From Pseudomonas sp. SORT22 (GTDB lineage: Bacteria; Pseudomonadota; Gammaproteobacteria; Pseudomonadales; Pseudomonadaceae): a stretch of DNA of 64,000 nucleotides. The stretch spans positions 4,712,501-4,776,500 of the forward strand of contig NZ_CP071007.1 in assembly GCF_018417635.1 (NCBI RefSeq), in the 5' to 3' direction. Under the pieces are notes generated by a model. It was not told the DNA's origin. It saw only the letters and a list, made by a program, of their open reading frames with translations, and made no database searches. This document shows, piece by piece, positions 17,606 to 27,890 of the stretch. The position numbers and the translations under genes are program-made. Each line of letters opens with the position of its first letter. Within the stretch, counting starts at the first letter, position 1.

Positions 17606-19228
17606 TCAGACTTTGAACCGCGACACGCCGCCACGCAGGCCGGTGGCCACCTGGCTCAGTTCGTCAATGGCAAAGCTGGCCTGGCGCAACGATTCGACCG
17701 TCTGGCTGCTGGCATCGCCCAACTGCGCCAGGGCGTGGTTGATCTGTTCGGCGCCGGTGGCCTGGGCCTGCATGCCTTCGTTGACCATCAACACCCGCGG
17801 CGCCAGGGCCTGGACCTGGTGGATGATCTGGGTCAGTTGCTCGCCGACCTGCTGCACCTCGAACATGCCGCGGCGTACTTCTTCGGAGAACTTGTCCATG
17901 CCCATGACCCCGGCCGACACCGCCGACTGGATCTCGCGAACCATCTGCTCGATGTCGTAGGTAGCCACGGCAGTCTGGTCGGCCAGGCGCCGCACTTCAG
18001 TGGCGACCACGGCGAAACCACGGCCGTACTCACCGGCTTTTTCCGCCTCGATGGCGGCGTTGAGCGACAGCAGGTTGGTCTGGTCGGCGACCTTGACGAT
18101 GGTCACCACCACCTGGTTGATGTTGCCGGCCTTCTCGTTGAGGATCGCCAGCTTGTTGTTGACCAGATCGGCCGCGCCCATCACCTGGTGCATGGTCTCT
18201 TCCATGCGCGCCAGGCCCTGCTGGCCGGAGCCGGCCAGGATCGAGGCCTGGTCGGCGGCCGAGGTCACTTCGGTCATGGTCCGCACCAGGTCGCGGGAAG
18301 TCGCGGCGATTTCCCGCGAAGTGGCGCCGATTTCGGTGGTGGTGGCGGCGGTCTCGGTGGCGGTGGCCTGTTGCTGCTTGGAGGTGGCGGCAATCTCGGT
18401 CACCGAAGTGGTGACCTGCACCGAGGAGCGCTGGGCCTGGGACACCAGGTTGGTCAGTTCGCCCATCATTTCGTTGAAGCCGGTTTCCACCGCGCCGAAC
18501 TCATCCTTGCGATCCAGGTTCAGGCGCACGCTGAGGTCGCCGCCGCTGAGCTTGTCCAGGGCATGGACGATACGCTGCATCGGTGCGGTGATGGCGCGCA
18601 TCAGCACCAGGCCGCAGATGGTTGCGGCGACAATCGCCAGCAACAGCGAGACGATCATGCTGAACTTGGCCGTGGCCACGGCGCTGACGATGGAGTCGGT
18701 GGCGGATTCGGCCGAATGACGGTTGCGCTCGATCACCCCGTTCAGGTGCTTGCGGCCATCGACCCAGGCCGGGGTCAGCACCTCGGCGAGCAGGCGCTGG
18801 GCTTCGGGGTAATCCTTCTTGCGGTAGGCCTCCAGGACGCTATCCACCGCTTTCAGGTAGCCCGCTTCGAGCTGGCCGAACTGGTCGAAGCTGGCCTGGT
18901 CGTCCTTCTCGCGAATGGTCGCCTGGTAGCTGGCCATGTGCTGTTTGAGGCGCTCTTCAAAACCCTTGTACAGCTCCATGTCGGCCGAGGTGAGCTCGCG
19001 ATGGTCGCTCAGGCCCACCAGCTGCTGGGTCAGTACATAGCTGTCGACCCAGGCGCTGCGGATCATGGAGCTGTAGTAGACCCCGGGGATGCTGTCGGTT
19101 CGCACCGCTTCCTCGCCGGACTCTATGGCCACCAGTCGCGAATAGGCAGCGACCACCATCAGCGACATGATGGCGATAATCACGGCGAAGCTCGCCAGGA
19201 TCCGTTGGCGCAAGGTCCAGTTTTTCAC
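17606..19228 (-). CDS. wspA: Methyl-accepting chemoreceptor WspA (surface sensor)
   Basis: Inner-membrane receptor that senses surface contact or envelope stress and starts Wsp signalling. The 540-residue protein has transmembrane segments at about 11-29 and 189-211, with a helical four-helix-bundle-type periplasmic domain between them. A HAMP domain follows (about 212-265), then a long cytoplasmic coiled coil with the conserved hairpin tip ([23 protein letters not shown] near residue 390). Methylation-type glutamine/glutamate stretches are present. It is the first gene of the wsp operon; the promoter should lie in 19229-19358. Confidence 0.96.
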   Translation of the reverse strand: MKNWTLRQRILASFAVIIAIMSLMVVAAYSRLVAIESGEEAVRTDSIPGVYYSSMIRSAWVDSYVLTQQLVGLSDHRELTSADMELYKGFEERLKQHMASYQATIREKDDQASFDQFGQLEAGYLKAVDSVLEAYRKKDYPEAQRLLAEVLTPAWVDGRKHLNGVIERNRHSAESATDSIVSAVATAKFSMIVSLLLAIVAATICGLVLMRAITAPMQRIVHALDKLSGGDLSVRLNLDRKDEFGAVETGFNEMMGELTNLVSQAQRSSVQVTTSVTEIAATSKQQQATATETAATTTEIGATSREIAATSRDLVRTMTEVTSAADQASILAGSGQQGLARMEETMHQVMGAADLVNNKLAILNEKAGNINQVVVTIVKVADQTNLLSLNAAIEAEKAGEYGRGFAVVATEVRRLADQTAVATYDIEQMVREIQSAVSAGVMGMDKFSEEVRRGMFEVQQVGEQLTQIIHQVQALAPRVLMVNEGMQAQATGAEQINHALAQLGDASSQTVESLRQASFAIDELSQVATGLRGGVSRFKV

Positions 19229-19358
19229 AGTCAGCCCTCAAGTGTTCTACGCGAGCAGGAAAAATGGGCAGAGTATAGCCCAGCGGCTGCGCGCTTTTGC
19301 GGCTGACTTAACGGCTGGATCGGGCCAAACGGGCTAGATACTGGCCATTAGCCCGGTT

Positions 19359-20078
19359 TCATTGACTGGCAGCAAGTTTTACCTGGTTTTCCAGCTCGCT
19401 CTTGAGCGCCGGGTCAAGCTTGAGCTGGCGCGCCAGTTCGTCCAGGTAGGCACGCTCCATGAAATGCTCCTCGTCCACCAGCATGACACTGGCGATGTAC
19501 ATTTCGGCGGCCATTTCCGGGGTGCTGGCGGCGCGGGCGACGTCGGCCGGGTCCAGCGGTTTGTTCAGCTCGGCGTGCAGCCAGTGTTGCAGTTCCTGGT
19601 CGCTGGACAGCTTGACGAATTCGCCCTCGATCAGCGCCCGCTCGCGGTCATCGACATGGCCATCGGACTTGGCCGCTGCCACCAGCGCCTTGAGGATCGC
19701 CTGGCTGTGCTGCTCGACCTGGGCCGGCGGCAGGCGGTCGAGGGTTTGCGGCTCACCCTGCACCGCAGTGCCCTGCTTGGCCTGCCAGTTGCCGTAGGCC
19801 TTGTAGGCGATCACCCCGAGGGCCGCCAGGCCGCCGTAGGTCAGGGCCTTGCCGCCGTACTTGCGAGCCTTTTTGTTGCCCAGCAGCAAGCCCATCGCCC
19901 CTGCCGCCAGGGCACCGCCGCCGGCACCGGAGAGCAGGCTGCCCAGGCCACCACCGCCCTTGCCGCCGAGCAGGTCGCCAAGGCCGCCGGATTTGCCGGC
20001 AGGGCTTTTGCCGCCCTGGTTCTGCAGCAGGTCCTGGCCGGATTTGAGCAGTTGATCAAGCAAGCCGCGGGTGTTCAT
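19359..20078 (-). CDS. DUF533 / TerB-like inner-membrane protein
   Basis: A 239-residue protein. The ATG at 20078 has GGAGATG upstream; a longer reading to 20219 lacks support. The N-terminus is glycine-rich (LGDLLGGKGGGGLGSLLSG) followed by a hydrophobic stretch (about 60-105) that may insert in the membrane. The C-terminal half (about 135-239) resembles the tellurite-resistance TerB helical domain (DGHVDDRERALIEGEFVKL). The family is widespread (YebE) and linked to envelope stress in enterobacteria. No ter genes are nearby, so a tellurite role is not implied. Divergent from the polyamine locus. Confidence 0.88.
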   Translation of the reverse strand: MNTRGLLDQLLKSGQDLLQNQGGKSPAGKSGGLGDLLGGKGGGGLGSLLSGAGGGALAAGAMGLLLGNKKARKYGGKALTYGGLAALGVIAYKAYGNWQAKQGTAVQGEPQTLDRLPPAQVEQHSQAILKALVAAAKSDGHVDDRERALIEGEFVKLSSDQELQHWLHAELNKPLDPADVARAASTPEMAAEMYIASVMLVDEEHFMERAYLDELARQLKLDPALKSELENQVKLAASQ

Positions 20079-20230
20079 GGGGCATCTCCATGGGGAGGAA
20101 AGAAGCCCAAAGAGTACTGCCGCAGGCTGAAGCGAAGCTGAATGCATTTGCTTCCAGATGTTGCCTACGCTTAAACCAGCTATACCTGCACTTTCACCGC
20201 CCCGAGATAATTCCAACAAGAGGGAACACC

Positions 20231-21382
20231 ATGTTCGTGCACAAGACCGCCACGCTCTGCGCCCTGAGCACCGCCCTGCTGGCCAGCGCCAGCCTGCAGG
20301 CCGCCGAACCGCTGAAAGCCGTGGGCGCCGGCGAAGGCCAGCTGGATATCGTCGCCTGGCCGGGTTACATCGAGCGCGGTGAAAGCGACAAGGCCTACGA
20401 CTGGGTGACCGGCTTCGAGAAGGAAACCGGCTGCAAGGTCAGCGTCAAGACCGCCGCCACCTCCGACGAGATGGTCAGCCTGATGACCAAGGGCGGTTAC
20501 GACCTGGTCACCGCCTCCGGTGACGCCTCGCTGCGGCTGATCGCCGGCAAGCGCGTGCAGCCGATCAATACCGCGCTGATCCCCAACTGGAAGAACCTCG
20601 ACCCGCGGCTCAAGGACGGCGCCTGGTACGTGGTCAACCAACAGGTGTACGGCACGCCCTACCAATGGGGTCCGAACGTGCTGCTGTACAACACCGAGGT
20701 GTTCAAGCAGGCGCCGACCAGCTGGAGCGTGGTTTTCGAGCCGCAGGAGCTGCCCGACGGCAAGCCCAACAAGGGCCGGGTGCAGGCCTACGACGGGCCG
20801 ATCTACATCGCCGATGCGGCGCTGTACCTGAAGTCGGCCAAACCTGAACTGGGCATCCACAACCCCTATGAACTGAACGAAACCCAGTACCAAGCGGTGC
20901 TCGACCTGCTGCGCCAGCAACATCCGCTGATCCACCGTTACTGGCACGATGCCACGGTGCAGATGAGTGACGTCAAGAACGAGGGCGTGGTCGCCTCCAG
21001 TTCCTGGGGCTACATGGTCAACGGCCTGCAAGCCGACAAACAGCCGGTGGCCTCGACCATTCCCAAGGAAGGCGCCACCGGCTGGGCCGACACCACCATG
21101 CTGCACAGCGAGGCCAAGCACCCCAACTGCGCCTACAAGTGGATGGACTGGTCGCTGCAGCCCAAGGTCCAGGGCGACGTAGCGGCCTGGTTCGGCTCGC
21201 TGCCCGCGGTGCCGGCGGCCTGCAGCGGCAGCGAACTGCTCGGCGCCGAGGGCTGCAAGACCAATGGTTTCGACCAGTTCGACAAGATCGCCTTCTGGAA
21301 GACCCCGCAGGCCGAAGGGGGCAAGTTCGTGCCCTATAGCCGCTGGACCCAGGACTATATTGCGATCATGGGCGGCCGTTAG
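20231..21382 (+). CDS. Periplasmic polyamine-type solute-binding protein
   Basis: Captures substrate for the ABC transporter encoded next. The ATG at 20231 has AGAGGGA upstream and starts a 383-residue precursor with a Sec signal (LSTALLASASLQAAE, cleavage after residue 25 or so). The mature protein is of PotD/PotF class (extracellular solute-binding family 1/8), with the YIERGESDKAYDWVTGFEKE start and WMDWSLQPKVQ near the end. Its genetic company (SpdH-like and aldehyde dehydrogenases) points to spermidine or putrescine. A REP-like hairpin separates it from the ATPase gene. Confidence 0.9.
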   Translation: MFVHKTATLCALSTALLASASLQAAEPLKAVGAGEGQLDIVAWPGYIERGESDKAYDWVTGFEKETGCKVSVKTAATSDEMVSLMTKGGYDLVTASGDASLRLIAGKRVQPINTALIPNWKNLDPRLKDGAWYVVNQQVYGTPYQWGPNVLLYNTEVFKQAPTSWSVVFEPQELPDGKPNKGRVQAYDGPIYIADAALYLKSAKPELGIHNPYELNETQYQAVLDLLRQQHPLIHRYWHDATVQMSDVKNEGVVASSSWGYMVNGLQADKQPVASTIPKEGATGWADTTMLHSEAKHPNCAYKWMDWSLQPKVQGDVAAWFGSLPAVPAACSGSELLGAEGCKTNGFDQFDKIAFWKTPQAEGGKFVPYSRWTQDYIAIMGGR

Positions 21383-21389
21383 GGCCCTG

Positions 21390-21434
21390 TCGCGGGGCAA
21401 GCCCGTTCCCACCTGAACACGCGGGCTTGCTCCC
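21390..21434. repeat. REP-like hairpin between binding-protein and ATPase genes
   Basis: GCAAGCCCG (21397-21405) pairs perfectly with CGGGCTTGC (21422-21430); the context GCGGGGCAAGCCCG is the local REP consensus. Placed just after the binding-protein stop, it may stabilise that mRNA and cut read-through, giving more binding protein than transporter. Confidence 0.75.
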
Positions 21435-21454
21435 TCTTGCTGGAGCTTCGCACC

Positions 21455-22495
21455 ATGACCCTTGCAGTGCAGTTCACCAATGTCTCGCGCACCTTTGGCG
21501 AGGTCAGGGCGGTTGACCAGGTGTCGATCGACATCCACGACGGTGAGTTCTTCTCGATGCTCGGCCCCTCGGGGTCGGGCAAGACCACCTGCCTGCGCCT
21601 GATTGCAGGCTTCGAGCAACCCAGTGCCGGGTCGATCCGCATCCACGGTGAAGAGGCGGCGGGGTTGCCGCCCTACCAGCGCGACGTCAACACGGTGTTC
21701 CAGGACTACGCGCTGTTCCCGCACATGAACGTGCGCGACAACGTCGCCTATGGCCTCAAGGTCAAGGGCGTGGCCAAGGCCGAACGCCATGCCCGCGCCG
21801 AAGAGGCCCTGGTCATGGTTGCCCTGGGCGGCTATGGCCAGCGCAAGCCGGTGCAACTGTCTGGCGGCCAGCGCCAGCGCGTGGCCCTGGCGCGGGCGCT
21901 GGTCAATCGCCCGCGGGTGCTGCTGCTCGATGAACCGCTGGGAGCGCTGGACCTGAAACTGCGCGAGCAAATGCAGGGCGAGCTGAAAAAGCTGCAGCGC
22001 CAATTGGGCATCACCTTCATCTTTGTCACCCATGACCAGACCGAGGCGCTGTCGATGTCGGACCGCGTCGCGGTGTTCAACCGCGGCCGCATCGAGCAGG
22101 TCGACACTCCACGCAACCTGTACATGAAGCCGGCGACCACTTTCGTCGCCGAGTTCGTCGGCACCTCGAATGTGCTGCGCGGCGCATTGGCGCAGCAGCT
22201 CAATGGCAGCCAGCTGCCGTTCTCGATCCGCCCGGAACACATCCGCCTTGGCGACCAGCCAGCGGCCAGCAACGAAATCCAGGTCAGCGGCCTGCTCCAC
22301 GATATCCAGTACCAGGGCAGCGCCACCCGCTACGAGCTGCAGCTGGACAACGGCCAGTTGCTGAGCATCAGCCAGGCCAACAACCAGTGGCAGGAACACG
22401 CCGCGCCCTGGCAGCCCGGCCAGCGCCTGCAGGCACGCTGGGCCCGCGAGGCGATGACGGCGTTGCAGGAAACCGTGCCCGGCGAGGGCCACTGA
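21455..22495 (+). CDS. ABC transporter ATPase, polyamine (PotA-like)
   Basis: Powers uptake through the two permeases downstream. The 346-residue protein has Walker A GPSGSGKT (37-44), the Q-loop in FQDYALFPH, the signature LSGGQRQRVALARAL, Walker B LLLDEPLGALD, the switch histidine in VTHDQTEAL, and a C-terminal TOBE domain (about 245-340). That is the standard layout of spermidine/putrescine importers. The ATG at 21455 follows a GGAG. The stop is one base from the permease start. Confidence 0.93.
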   Translation: MTLAVQFTNVSRTFGEVRAVDQVSIDIHDGEFFSMLGPSGSGKTTCLRLIAGFEQPSAGSIRIHGEEAAGLPPYQRDVNTVFQDYALFPHMNVRDNVAYGLKVKGVAKAERHARAEEALVMVALGGYGQRKPVQLSGGQRQRVALARALVNRPRVLLLDEPLGALDLKLREQMQGELKKLQRQLGITFIFVTHDQTEALSMSDRVAVFNRGRIEQVDTPRNLYMKPATTFVAEFVGTSNVLRGALAQQLNGSQLPFSIRPEHIRLGDQPAASNEIQVSGLLHDIQYQGSATRYELQLDNGQLLSISQANNQWQEHAAPWQPGQRLQARWAREAMTALQETVPGEGH

Positions 22496-22496
22496 A

Positions 22497-23435
22497 ATGA
22501 CCCAGGCTCTGGCAAACAGCGCGCCGGGCGTCATGCGGCGCTTCTCTACCCTGCTCTATCGGCGCCCCAACCTGTACCTGGCGCTGCTGCTGGTGCCGCC
22601 GCTGCTGTGGTTTGGCGCGATCTACCTGGGGTCGCTGCTGAGCCTGCTGTGGCAGGGTTTCTACACCTTCGACGACTTCACCATGGCGGTCACCCCTGAC
22701 CTGACCCTGGGCAACTTCGCTGCGCTGTTCAACCCATCGAACTTCGACATCATCCTGCGCACCCTGGGCATGGCCATCGCCGTGTCGCTGGCCAGCGCCG
22801 TGCTGGCCTTCCCCATCGCCTACTACATGGCCCGCTACACCAGCGGCAAGACCAAAGCGTTCTTTTATATCGCGGTGATGATGCCGATGTGGGCCAGCTA
22901 CATCGTCAAGGCCTACGCCTGGACCCTGCTGCTGGCCAAGGGCGGCGTGGCCCAGTGGTTCGTCCAGCAACTCAACCTGGGGCCGGTGCTGCAGTTCATC
23001 CTCGCTATTCCCGGGGTCGGCGGCAGCACCCTGTCGACCTCGCACCTGGGGCGCTTCCTGGTGTTCGTGTACATCTGGCTGCCGTTCATGATCCTGCCGA
23101 TCCAGGCTTCGCTGGAACGCCTGCCGCCATCTCTGCTGCAAGCCTCGGCAGACCTTGGCGCGCGACCGCGACAGACCTTCATGCAGGTAATCCTGCCGCT
23201 GTCGGTACCTGGCATAGCCGCAGGCTCGATCTTCACCTTCTCGCTGACCCTGGGCGACTTTATCGTCCCGCAACTGGTCGGCCCGCCCGGCTACTTCATT
23301 GGCAGCATGGTCTATGCCCAGCAGGGCGCCATCGGCAACATGCCCATGGCCGCCGCCTTTACCCTGGTGCCGATCGTACTGATTGCCGTGTACCTGTCTA
23401 TGGTCAAACGCCTGGGGGCCTTCGATGCACTCTGA
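22497..23435 (+). CDS. Polyamine-type ABC transporter permease (PotB-like)
   Basis: A 312-residue inner-membrane permease with about six transmembrane segments and the EAA-type loop ([20 protein letters not shown] near residue 207) that docks with the ATPase. It starts one base after the ATPase stop and its 3' end overlaps the next permease by 11 bases, so all are in one operon. Confidence 0.92.
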   Translation: MTQALANSAPGVMRRFSTLLYRRPNLYLALLLVPPLLWFGAIYLGSLLSLLWQGFYTFDDFTMAVTPDLTLGNFAALFNPSNFDIILRTLGMAIAVSLASAVLAFPIAYYMARYTSGKTKAFFYIAVMMPMWASYIVKAYAWTLLLAKGGVAQWFVQQLNLGPVLQFILAIPGVGGSTLSTSHLGRFLVFVYIWLPFMILPIQASLERLPPSLLQASADLGARPRQTFMQVILPLSVPGIAAGSIFTFSLTLGDFIVPQLVGPPGYFIGSMVYAQQGAIGNMPMAAAFTLVPIVLIAVYLSMVKRLGAFDAL

Positions 23436-24231
23436 ACGCGCCTCGATCGGCCTGCGCCTGGCGGCCTGGGGCGGGCTGGTGTTCCTGCACTTCCCGATCC
23501 TGATCATCGTCCTCTATGCCTTCAACACCGAGGACGCCGCCTTCAGCTTTCCGCCCCAGGGCTTGACCCTGAAGTGGTTCAGCGTGGCGTTTGCGCGCCC
23601 GGACGTGCTGGAGTCGATCAAACTGTCGCTGCAGGTCGCCTGCCTGGCGACGCTGATCGCCCTGGTGCTCGGCACCCTGGCCTCGGCGGCGCTGTACCGG
23701 CGCAGCTTTTTCGGCAAGGAGAGCATCTCGCTGATGCTGATTTTGCCCATCGCCCTGCCCGGGATCATCACCGGCATCGCCCTGCTCTCGGCATTCAAGA
23801 CCCTGGGGATCGAGCCGGGCATTTTCACCATCGTCGTCGGCCACGCCACCTTTTGCGTGGTGATCGTCTACAACAACGTCATCGCCCGCCTGCGGCGCAC
23901 CTCGCAGAGCCTGATCGAGGCGTCGATGGACCTGGGCGCCGACGGCTGGCAGACCTTTCGCTACATCGTTTTGCCCAACCTCGGCTCGGCACTGCTGGCC
24001 GGCGGCATGCTGGCCTTTGCCTTGTCGTTCGATGAAATCATCGTCACCACCTTCACCGCAGGCCACGAGCGCACCCTGCCAATCTGGCTGCTCAACCAGT
24101 TAAGCCGGCCGCGCGATGTGCCGGTCACCAACGTAGTGGCCATGCTGGTGATGCTGGTGACCATGCTGCCGATCCTCGGCGCCTATTACCTGACCCGCGG
24201 CGGCGAAAGCGTAGCCGGCAGCGGCAAATAA
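23425..24231 (+). CDS. Polyamine-type ABC transporter permease (PotC-like)
   Basis: Second permease, 268 residues, about six membrane segments, with EAA loop [17 protein letters not shown]. The ATG at 23425 lies within the end of the upstream permease gene (ATGCACTCTGA), a normal coupled start; a longer in-frame reading from 23383 would overlap more and is less likely. The dehydrogenase gene follows after 18 bases. Confidence 0.92.
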   Translation: MHSERASIGLRLAAWGGLVFLHFPILIIVLYAFNTEDAAFSFPPQGLTLKWFSVAFARPDVLESIKLSLQVACLATLIALVLGTLASAALYRRSFFGKESISLMLILPIALPGIITGIALLSAFKTLGIEPGIFTIVVGHATFCVVIVYNNVIARLRRTSQSLIEASMDLGADGWQTFRYIVLPNLGSALLAGGMLAFALSFDEIIVTTFTAGHERTLPIWLLNQLSRPRDVPVTNVVAMLVMLVTMLPILGAYYLTRGGESVAGSGK

Positions 24232-24249
24232 CTCCTGGAGGACTGGACC

Positions 24250-25674
24250 ATGCAAACCCGACTGTTGATCAACGGCCAACTGGTGGACGGCGAAGGCGCA
24301 GGCTACGCGGTGCTCAACCCGGCGCTGGGCAGCGTGCTGGTGGAAGTCAACGAGGCCAGCGAGGCCCAGGTCGATGCTGCCGTGCGCGCCGCCGACCGTG
24401 CCTTCGACAGCTGGTCGCAGACCACGCCCAAAGAGCGTTCGCTGTTGCTGCTCAAACTTGCCGACGCCATCGAGGCCCACGGCGAAGAGCTGGCCCGCCT
24501 GGAGTCGGACAACTGCGGCAAGCCCTACGCCGCCGCGCTCAATGACGAGATCCCGGCGATCGCCGATGTGTTCCGCTTTTTTGCCGGTGCCAGCCGCTGT
24601 CTGGGCGGCTCGGCTGCCGGTGAATACCTGCCGGGGCATACCTCGATGACCCGTCGCGACCCGCTGGGCGTGGTCGCCTCGATCGCGCCGTGGAACTACC
24701 CACTGATGATGGTTGCCTGGAAGATCGCCCCGGCGCTGGCCGCCGGCAACACCGTGGTGCTCAAGCCGTCGGAGCAAACGCCGCTGACTGCGCTGCGCCT
24801 GGCAGAACTTGCCAGCGAGCTGTTGCCGGCCGGCGTGCTGAACATTCTTTTCGGTCGCGGGCCGAGCGTCGGCACGCCGCTGGTGACCCACCCGAAAGTG
24901 CGCATGGTGTCGCTGACCGGCTCGATCCCAACCGGCGCCAACATCATCGCCAGCACCGCCGACAGCGTGAAGCGCATGCACATGGAACTGGGCGGCAAGG
25001 CCCCGGTGATCATTTTTGATGATGCCGATATCGACGCCGCGGTCGACGGCATCCGCACCTTCGGCTTCTACAATGCCGGCCAGGACTGCACCGCCGCCTG
25101 CCGCATCTATGCCCAAAGCGGCATCTACGAGCAATTCGTCGAAAAGCTCGGCAAGGCCGTGGCCAGCATCAAGCATGGCCTGCAGCACGACCCGGACACC
25201 GAGCTCGGCCCGCTGATCACCGCCCAGCACCGCGACCGGGTGGCGGCCATGGTCGAACGGGCGATTGCCCAGCCGCATATTCGCCTGGTCACCGGTGGCA
25301 AGGCGGTGGCCGGTGACGGTTTCTTTTTCGAACCTACGGTGCTGGCCGATGCCCAGCAGGATGACGAGATCGTCCGCCGCGAAGTGTTCGGGCCGGTGGT
25401 CTCGGTGACCCGTTTCGACGATGAAGCGCAGGCCCTGGCCTGGGCCAACGATTCCGACTACGGCCTGGCGTCGTCGCTGTGGACCGCCGACGTCGGCCGT
25501 GCCCATCGCGTTTCGGCGCGCCTGCAGTACGGCTGTACCTGGGTCAACACGCACTTTATGCTGGTCAGCGAAATGCCCCATGGCGGTCAGAAACTGTCTG
25601 GCTATGGCAAGGATATGTCCATGTACGGGCTGGAGGACTACACCTGCGTCCGGCATGTGATGTTCAAACATTAA
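24250..25674 (+). CDS. Aldehyde dehydrogenase, probably 4-aminobutyraldehyde
   Basis: Oxidises an aldehyde to an acid with NAD(P)+. The 474-residue protein shows the family landmarks: PWNYPLMM, the coenzyme loop GSIPTG, the general base Glu246 in MELGGKAP and the nucleophile Cys280 in [10 protein letters not shown]. Length and motifs match the gamma-aminobutyraldehyde dehydrogenases (YdcW/PatD). Upstream lie a polyamine importer and downstream a spermidine dehydrogenase homologue that would release 4-aminobutyraldehyde, so GABA is the expected product. A GGAGG site precedes the start. Confidence 0.9.
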   Translation: MQTRLLINGQLVDGEGAGYAVLNPALGSVLVEVNEASEAQVDAAVRAADRAFDSWSQTTPKERSLLLLKLADAIEAHGEELARLESDNCGKPYAAALNDEIPAIADVFRFFAGASRCLGGSAAGEYLPGHTSMTRRDPLGVVASIAPWNYPLMMVAWKIAPALAAGNTVVLKPSEQTPLTALRLAELASELLPAGVLNILFGRGPSVGTPLVTHPKVRMVSLTGSIPTGANIIASTADSVKRMHMELGGKAPVIIFDDADIDAAVDGIRTFGFYNAGQDCTAACRIYAQSGIYEQFVEKLGKAVASIKHGLQHDPDTELGPLITAQHRDRVAAMVERAIAQPHIRLVTGGKAVAGDGFFFEPTVLADAQQDDEIVRREVFGPVVSVTRFDDEAQALAWANDSDYGLASSLWTADVGRAHRVSARLQYGCTWVNTHFMLVSEMPHGGQKLSGYGKDMSMYGLEDYTCVRHVMFKH

Positions 25675-25687
25675 GGTAAGGACACCC

Positions 25688-27550
25688 ATGGAAATCACCC
25701 GACGCGACTTCATCAACGGAGTCGCCATCGGCGTCGCAGCGGGCCTGACCCCGCTGCAACTGCTTCAGGCGGCCCCCAGCGGGCGCTATTACCCACCGGC
25801 CTTGACCGGTTTGCGTGGCAGCCATGTCGGCGCCTTCGAAGTTGCGCACCAGATGGGCTGGGAGAAAAAGACCTTCGCCACCGACGCCCTGCCGATCAGC
25901 GAGGAATACGACCTGGTGGTGGTCGGCGGCGGCATCAGCGGCCTGGCGGCGGCGTTCTTCTATCGCGAGAAGCATCCCGCCGCGAAGATCCTGATCCTCG
26001 AGAACCACGACGATTTCGGCGGCCACGCCAAGCGCAACGAGTTCAGCGCCGGTGGGCGGATGATCCTCGGTTATGGCGGCAGTGAAGCCTTGCAGTCGCC
26101 CAACCATCTGTACAGCAAGGAGGTCAACGGCCTGCTGCAAAAGCTTGGCGTCGATATCAAGCGTTTCGAGACCGCCTTTGACCGCAGCTTCTACCCCGAC
26201 CTGGGCCTGTCGCGCGCGGTGTTCTTCGACCAGGAAACCTTCGGCGAAGACAAGCTGGTCACTGGCGACCCGACGCCGATGGTCGCCGACGACATCGCCC
26301 CGAGCCAGCTCAACGCCCGCCCGATTGCCGATTTCATCAATGACTTCCCCCTGCCCGCAAGCGACCGCAAGGCGCTGATCGACCTGCACCAGGCGCCGCG
26401 CGACTACCTGGCCGGCAAGTCGCTGGAGGACAAGACGGCCTATCTGGAGCGCACCAGCTACCGCGACTTCCTGCTCAAGGACGTCGGCCTGTCGGCCAGG
26501 GCGGTCAAGTACTTCCAGGGCCGCACCAACGACTTCATGGCCGTGGGCATCGATGCCGTCGCCGCTGCCGACGCCTACTCTGTCGGCTTCCCGGGCTTTG
26601 CCGCGATGAACCTGGCGCCGCTCAGCGAGGAAGCCAAGGCGGAGATGGAAGAGCCCTACATCTACCACTTCCCCGACGGCAACGCCTCGCTGGCACGCCT
26701 GCTGGTGCGCAGCCTGGTGCCATCGGTGGCGCCGGGCCAGAGCATGGAAGACATCGTCCTCGCCAATTTCGACTACAGCCAGCTCGACCGCGCCGGGCAA
26801 CCGCTGCGCCTGCGCCTGAACAGCACGGCGGTGAGCGTGCGCAACGTCGCGGGTGGAGTCGATGTCGGCTACAGCCGCGCCGGGCAACTGGCCAAGGTGC
26901 GCGCCAAGCACTGCGTCCTGGCCTGCTACAACATGATGATCCCCTACCTGCTGCGCGACCTGTCGGCCGAACAGGCCCACGCCCTGAGCCAGAACGTCAA
27001 GTTCCCGCTGGTGTACACCAAGGTCATCGTGCGCAACTGGCAAGCGTTCCAGAAGCTTGGCGTGCACGAGATCTACGCCGCCACCCAGCCCTACAGCCGG
27101 ATCAAGCTCGACTACCCGGTGAGCCTCGGCGGCTACGAACATCCACGCGACCCGGCGCAGCCCATCGGCCTGCACATGGTGTTTGTCCCGACCAGCCCCG
27201 ACAGCGGCATGAGCAGCCGCGACCAGGCCCGTGCCGGACGCGGGCGCCTGTACGGCACCTCATTCGAGGTACTGGAAAGCCAGCTGCGCGAGCAGTTGCA
27301 ACGCATGCTGGGTCCTGGTGGCTTTGACCACAACAAGGACATCCTGGCGATCACGGTCAACCGCTGGCCCCATGGTTATGCCTGCTCCACCAATACCCTC
27401 TACGACGACCCGGCGCAGATCGAGCAGTGGATGGAGCTGGCGCGCCAGCCCGTGGGCAAGGTCAGCATCGCCAACTCGGACGCGGCCTGGAGCGCCTATG
27501 CCCATGCGGCGATTGATGAGGCGTGGCGTGCGGTGGGGGAACTGGGCTAA
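25688..27550 (+). CDS. spdH: Tat-exported FAD amine dehydrogenase, SpdH-like spermidine dehydrogenase
   Basis: The 620-residue length equals that of P. aeruginosa SpdH, which cleaves spermidine to 1,3-diaminopropane and 4-aminobutyraldehyde. A twin-arginine signal is visible at the start (TRRDFINGV, residues 4-12, then a hydrophobic stretch), so the folded flavoprotein should work in the periplasm. The FAD dinucleotide motif VVVGGGISGLAAA lies at about 77-89. The protein sits at the end of the importer-dehydrogenase operon, 13 bases after the aldehyde dehydrogenase gene. The substrate is inferred from homology and context. Confidence 0.85.
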   Translation: MEITRRDFINGVAIGVAAGLTPLQLLQAAPSGRYYPPALTGLRGSHVGAFEVAHQMGWEKKTFATDALPISEEYDLVVVGGGISGLAAAFFYREKHPAAKILILENHDDFGGHAKRNEFSAGGRMILGYGGSEALQSPNHLYSKEVNGLLQKLGVDIKRFETAFDRSFYPDLGLSRAVFFDQETFGEDKLVTGDPTPMVADDIAPSQLNARPIADFINDFPLPASDRKALIDLHQAPRDYLAGKSLEDKTAYLERTSYRDFLLKDVGLSARAVKYFQGRTNDFMAVGIDAVAAADAYSVGFPGFAAMNLAPLSEEAKAEMEEPYIYHFPDGNASLARLLVRSLVPSVAPGQSMEDIVLANFDYSQLDRAGQPLRLRLNSTAVSVRNVAGGVDVGYSRAGQLAKVRAKHCVLACYNMMIPYLLRDLSAEQAHALSQNVKFPLVYTKVIVRNWQAFQKLGVHEIYAATQPYSRIKLDYPVSLGGYEHPRDPAQPIGLHMVFVPTSPDSGMSSRDQARAGRGRLYGTSFEVLESQLREQLQRMLGPGGFDHNKDILAITVNRWPHGYACSTNTLYDDPAQIEQWMELARQPVGKVSIANSDAAWSAYAHAAIDEAWRAVGELG

Positions 27551-27600
27551 ATCCAGGAAACCTCCTTCATCCATAAAGGCTTCGCCCTATGGACATCCCA

Positions 27601-27635
27601 TTGCTGCATCGCAGACGGTATCATAATCTGATACC
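27601..27635 (+). promoter_or_regulatory. hicAB promoter and operator
   Basis: A perfect inverted repeat, GGTATCA-TAATC-TGATACC (27617-27635), ends on the base before the hicA ATG. It contains a -10-like CATAAT (27622-27627) with TTGCTG (27601-27606) 15 bases upstream as a possible -35. HicB is expected to bind here and repress. There is no room for a Shine-Dalgarno sequence between operator and start. Confidence 0.7.
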
Positions 27636-27890
27636 ATGAATAATCATCAGCGCAGTACGCTGAAGTCAATCTTCAGCAAACCGATACCCGGCAATCTGGA
27701 ATGGGCTCGCATCGAATCTTTGTTGGTCGGTGCGGGAGCCCGGGTAATCGAAGGCAGAGGTTCACGCGTGCGCTTTGAACTCAATGGTGTGATCGCGACG
27801 TTCCATCGCCCTCATCCGGATAAAGATGCCAAGCCTTATCAGATCCGCGATGCGCGGTACTTTCTGGAACAGGCAGGAGTGACCCCATGA
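27636..27890 (+). CDS. hicA: HicA toxin (mRNA interferase)
   Basis: An 84-residue double-stranded-RNA-binding-fold toxin that cleaves mRNA when free of HicB. The sequence follows the family pattern: start MNNHQRSTLKSIF, the GSRVRFELNG strand and the catalytic-type histidine in ATFHRPHP. It overlaps hicB by four bases (ATGA). The start is fixed by homology even though no ribosome site precedes it; leaderless translation is possible. Intact frame. Confidence 0.92.
   Translation: MNNHQRSTLKSIFSKPIPGNLEWARIESLLVGAGARVIEGRGSRVRFELNGVIATFHRPHPDKDAKPYQIRDARYFLEQAGVTP

Noticed and set aside
19359..20078. Tellurite resistance locus
   Set aside because: The TerB-like domain stands alone; no terZACDE genes are present and the family has general envelope links.
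20180..22534. Minus-strand open frame of 784 codons
   Set aside because: It overlaps the binding-protein and ATPase genes in the opposite direction; these have clear Walker and signal-peptide features.
24100..27175. Minus-strand frames of 542 and 503 codons
   Set aside because: They mirror the aldehyde dehydrogenase and spermidine dehydrogenase genes and show only low-complexity His/Gly/Val-rich products.
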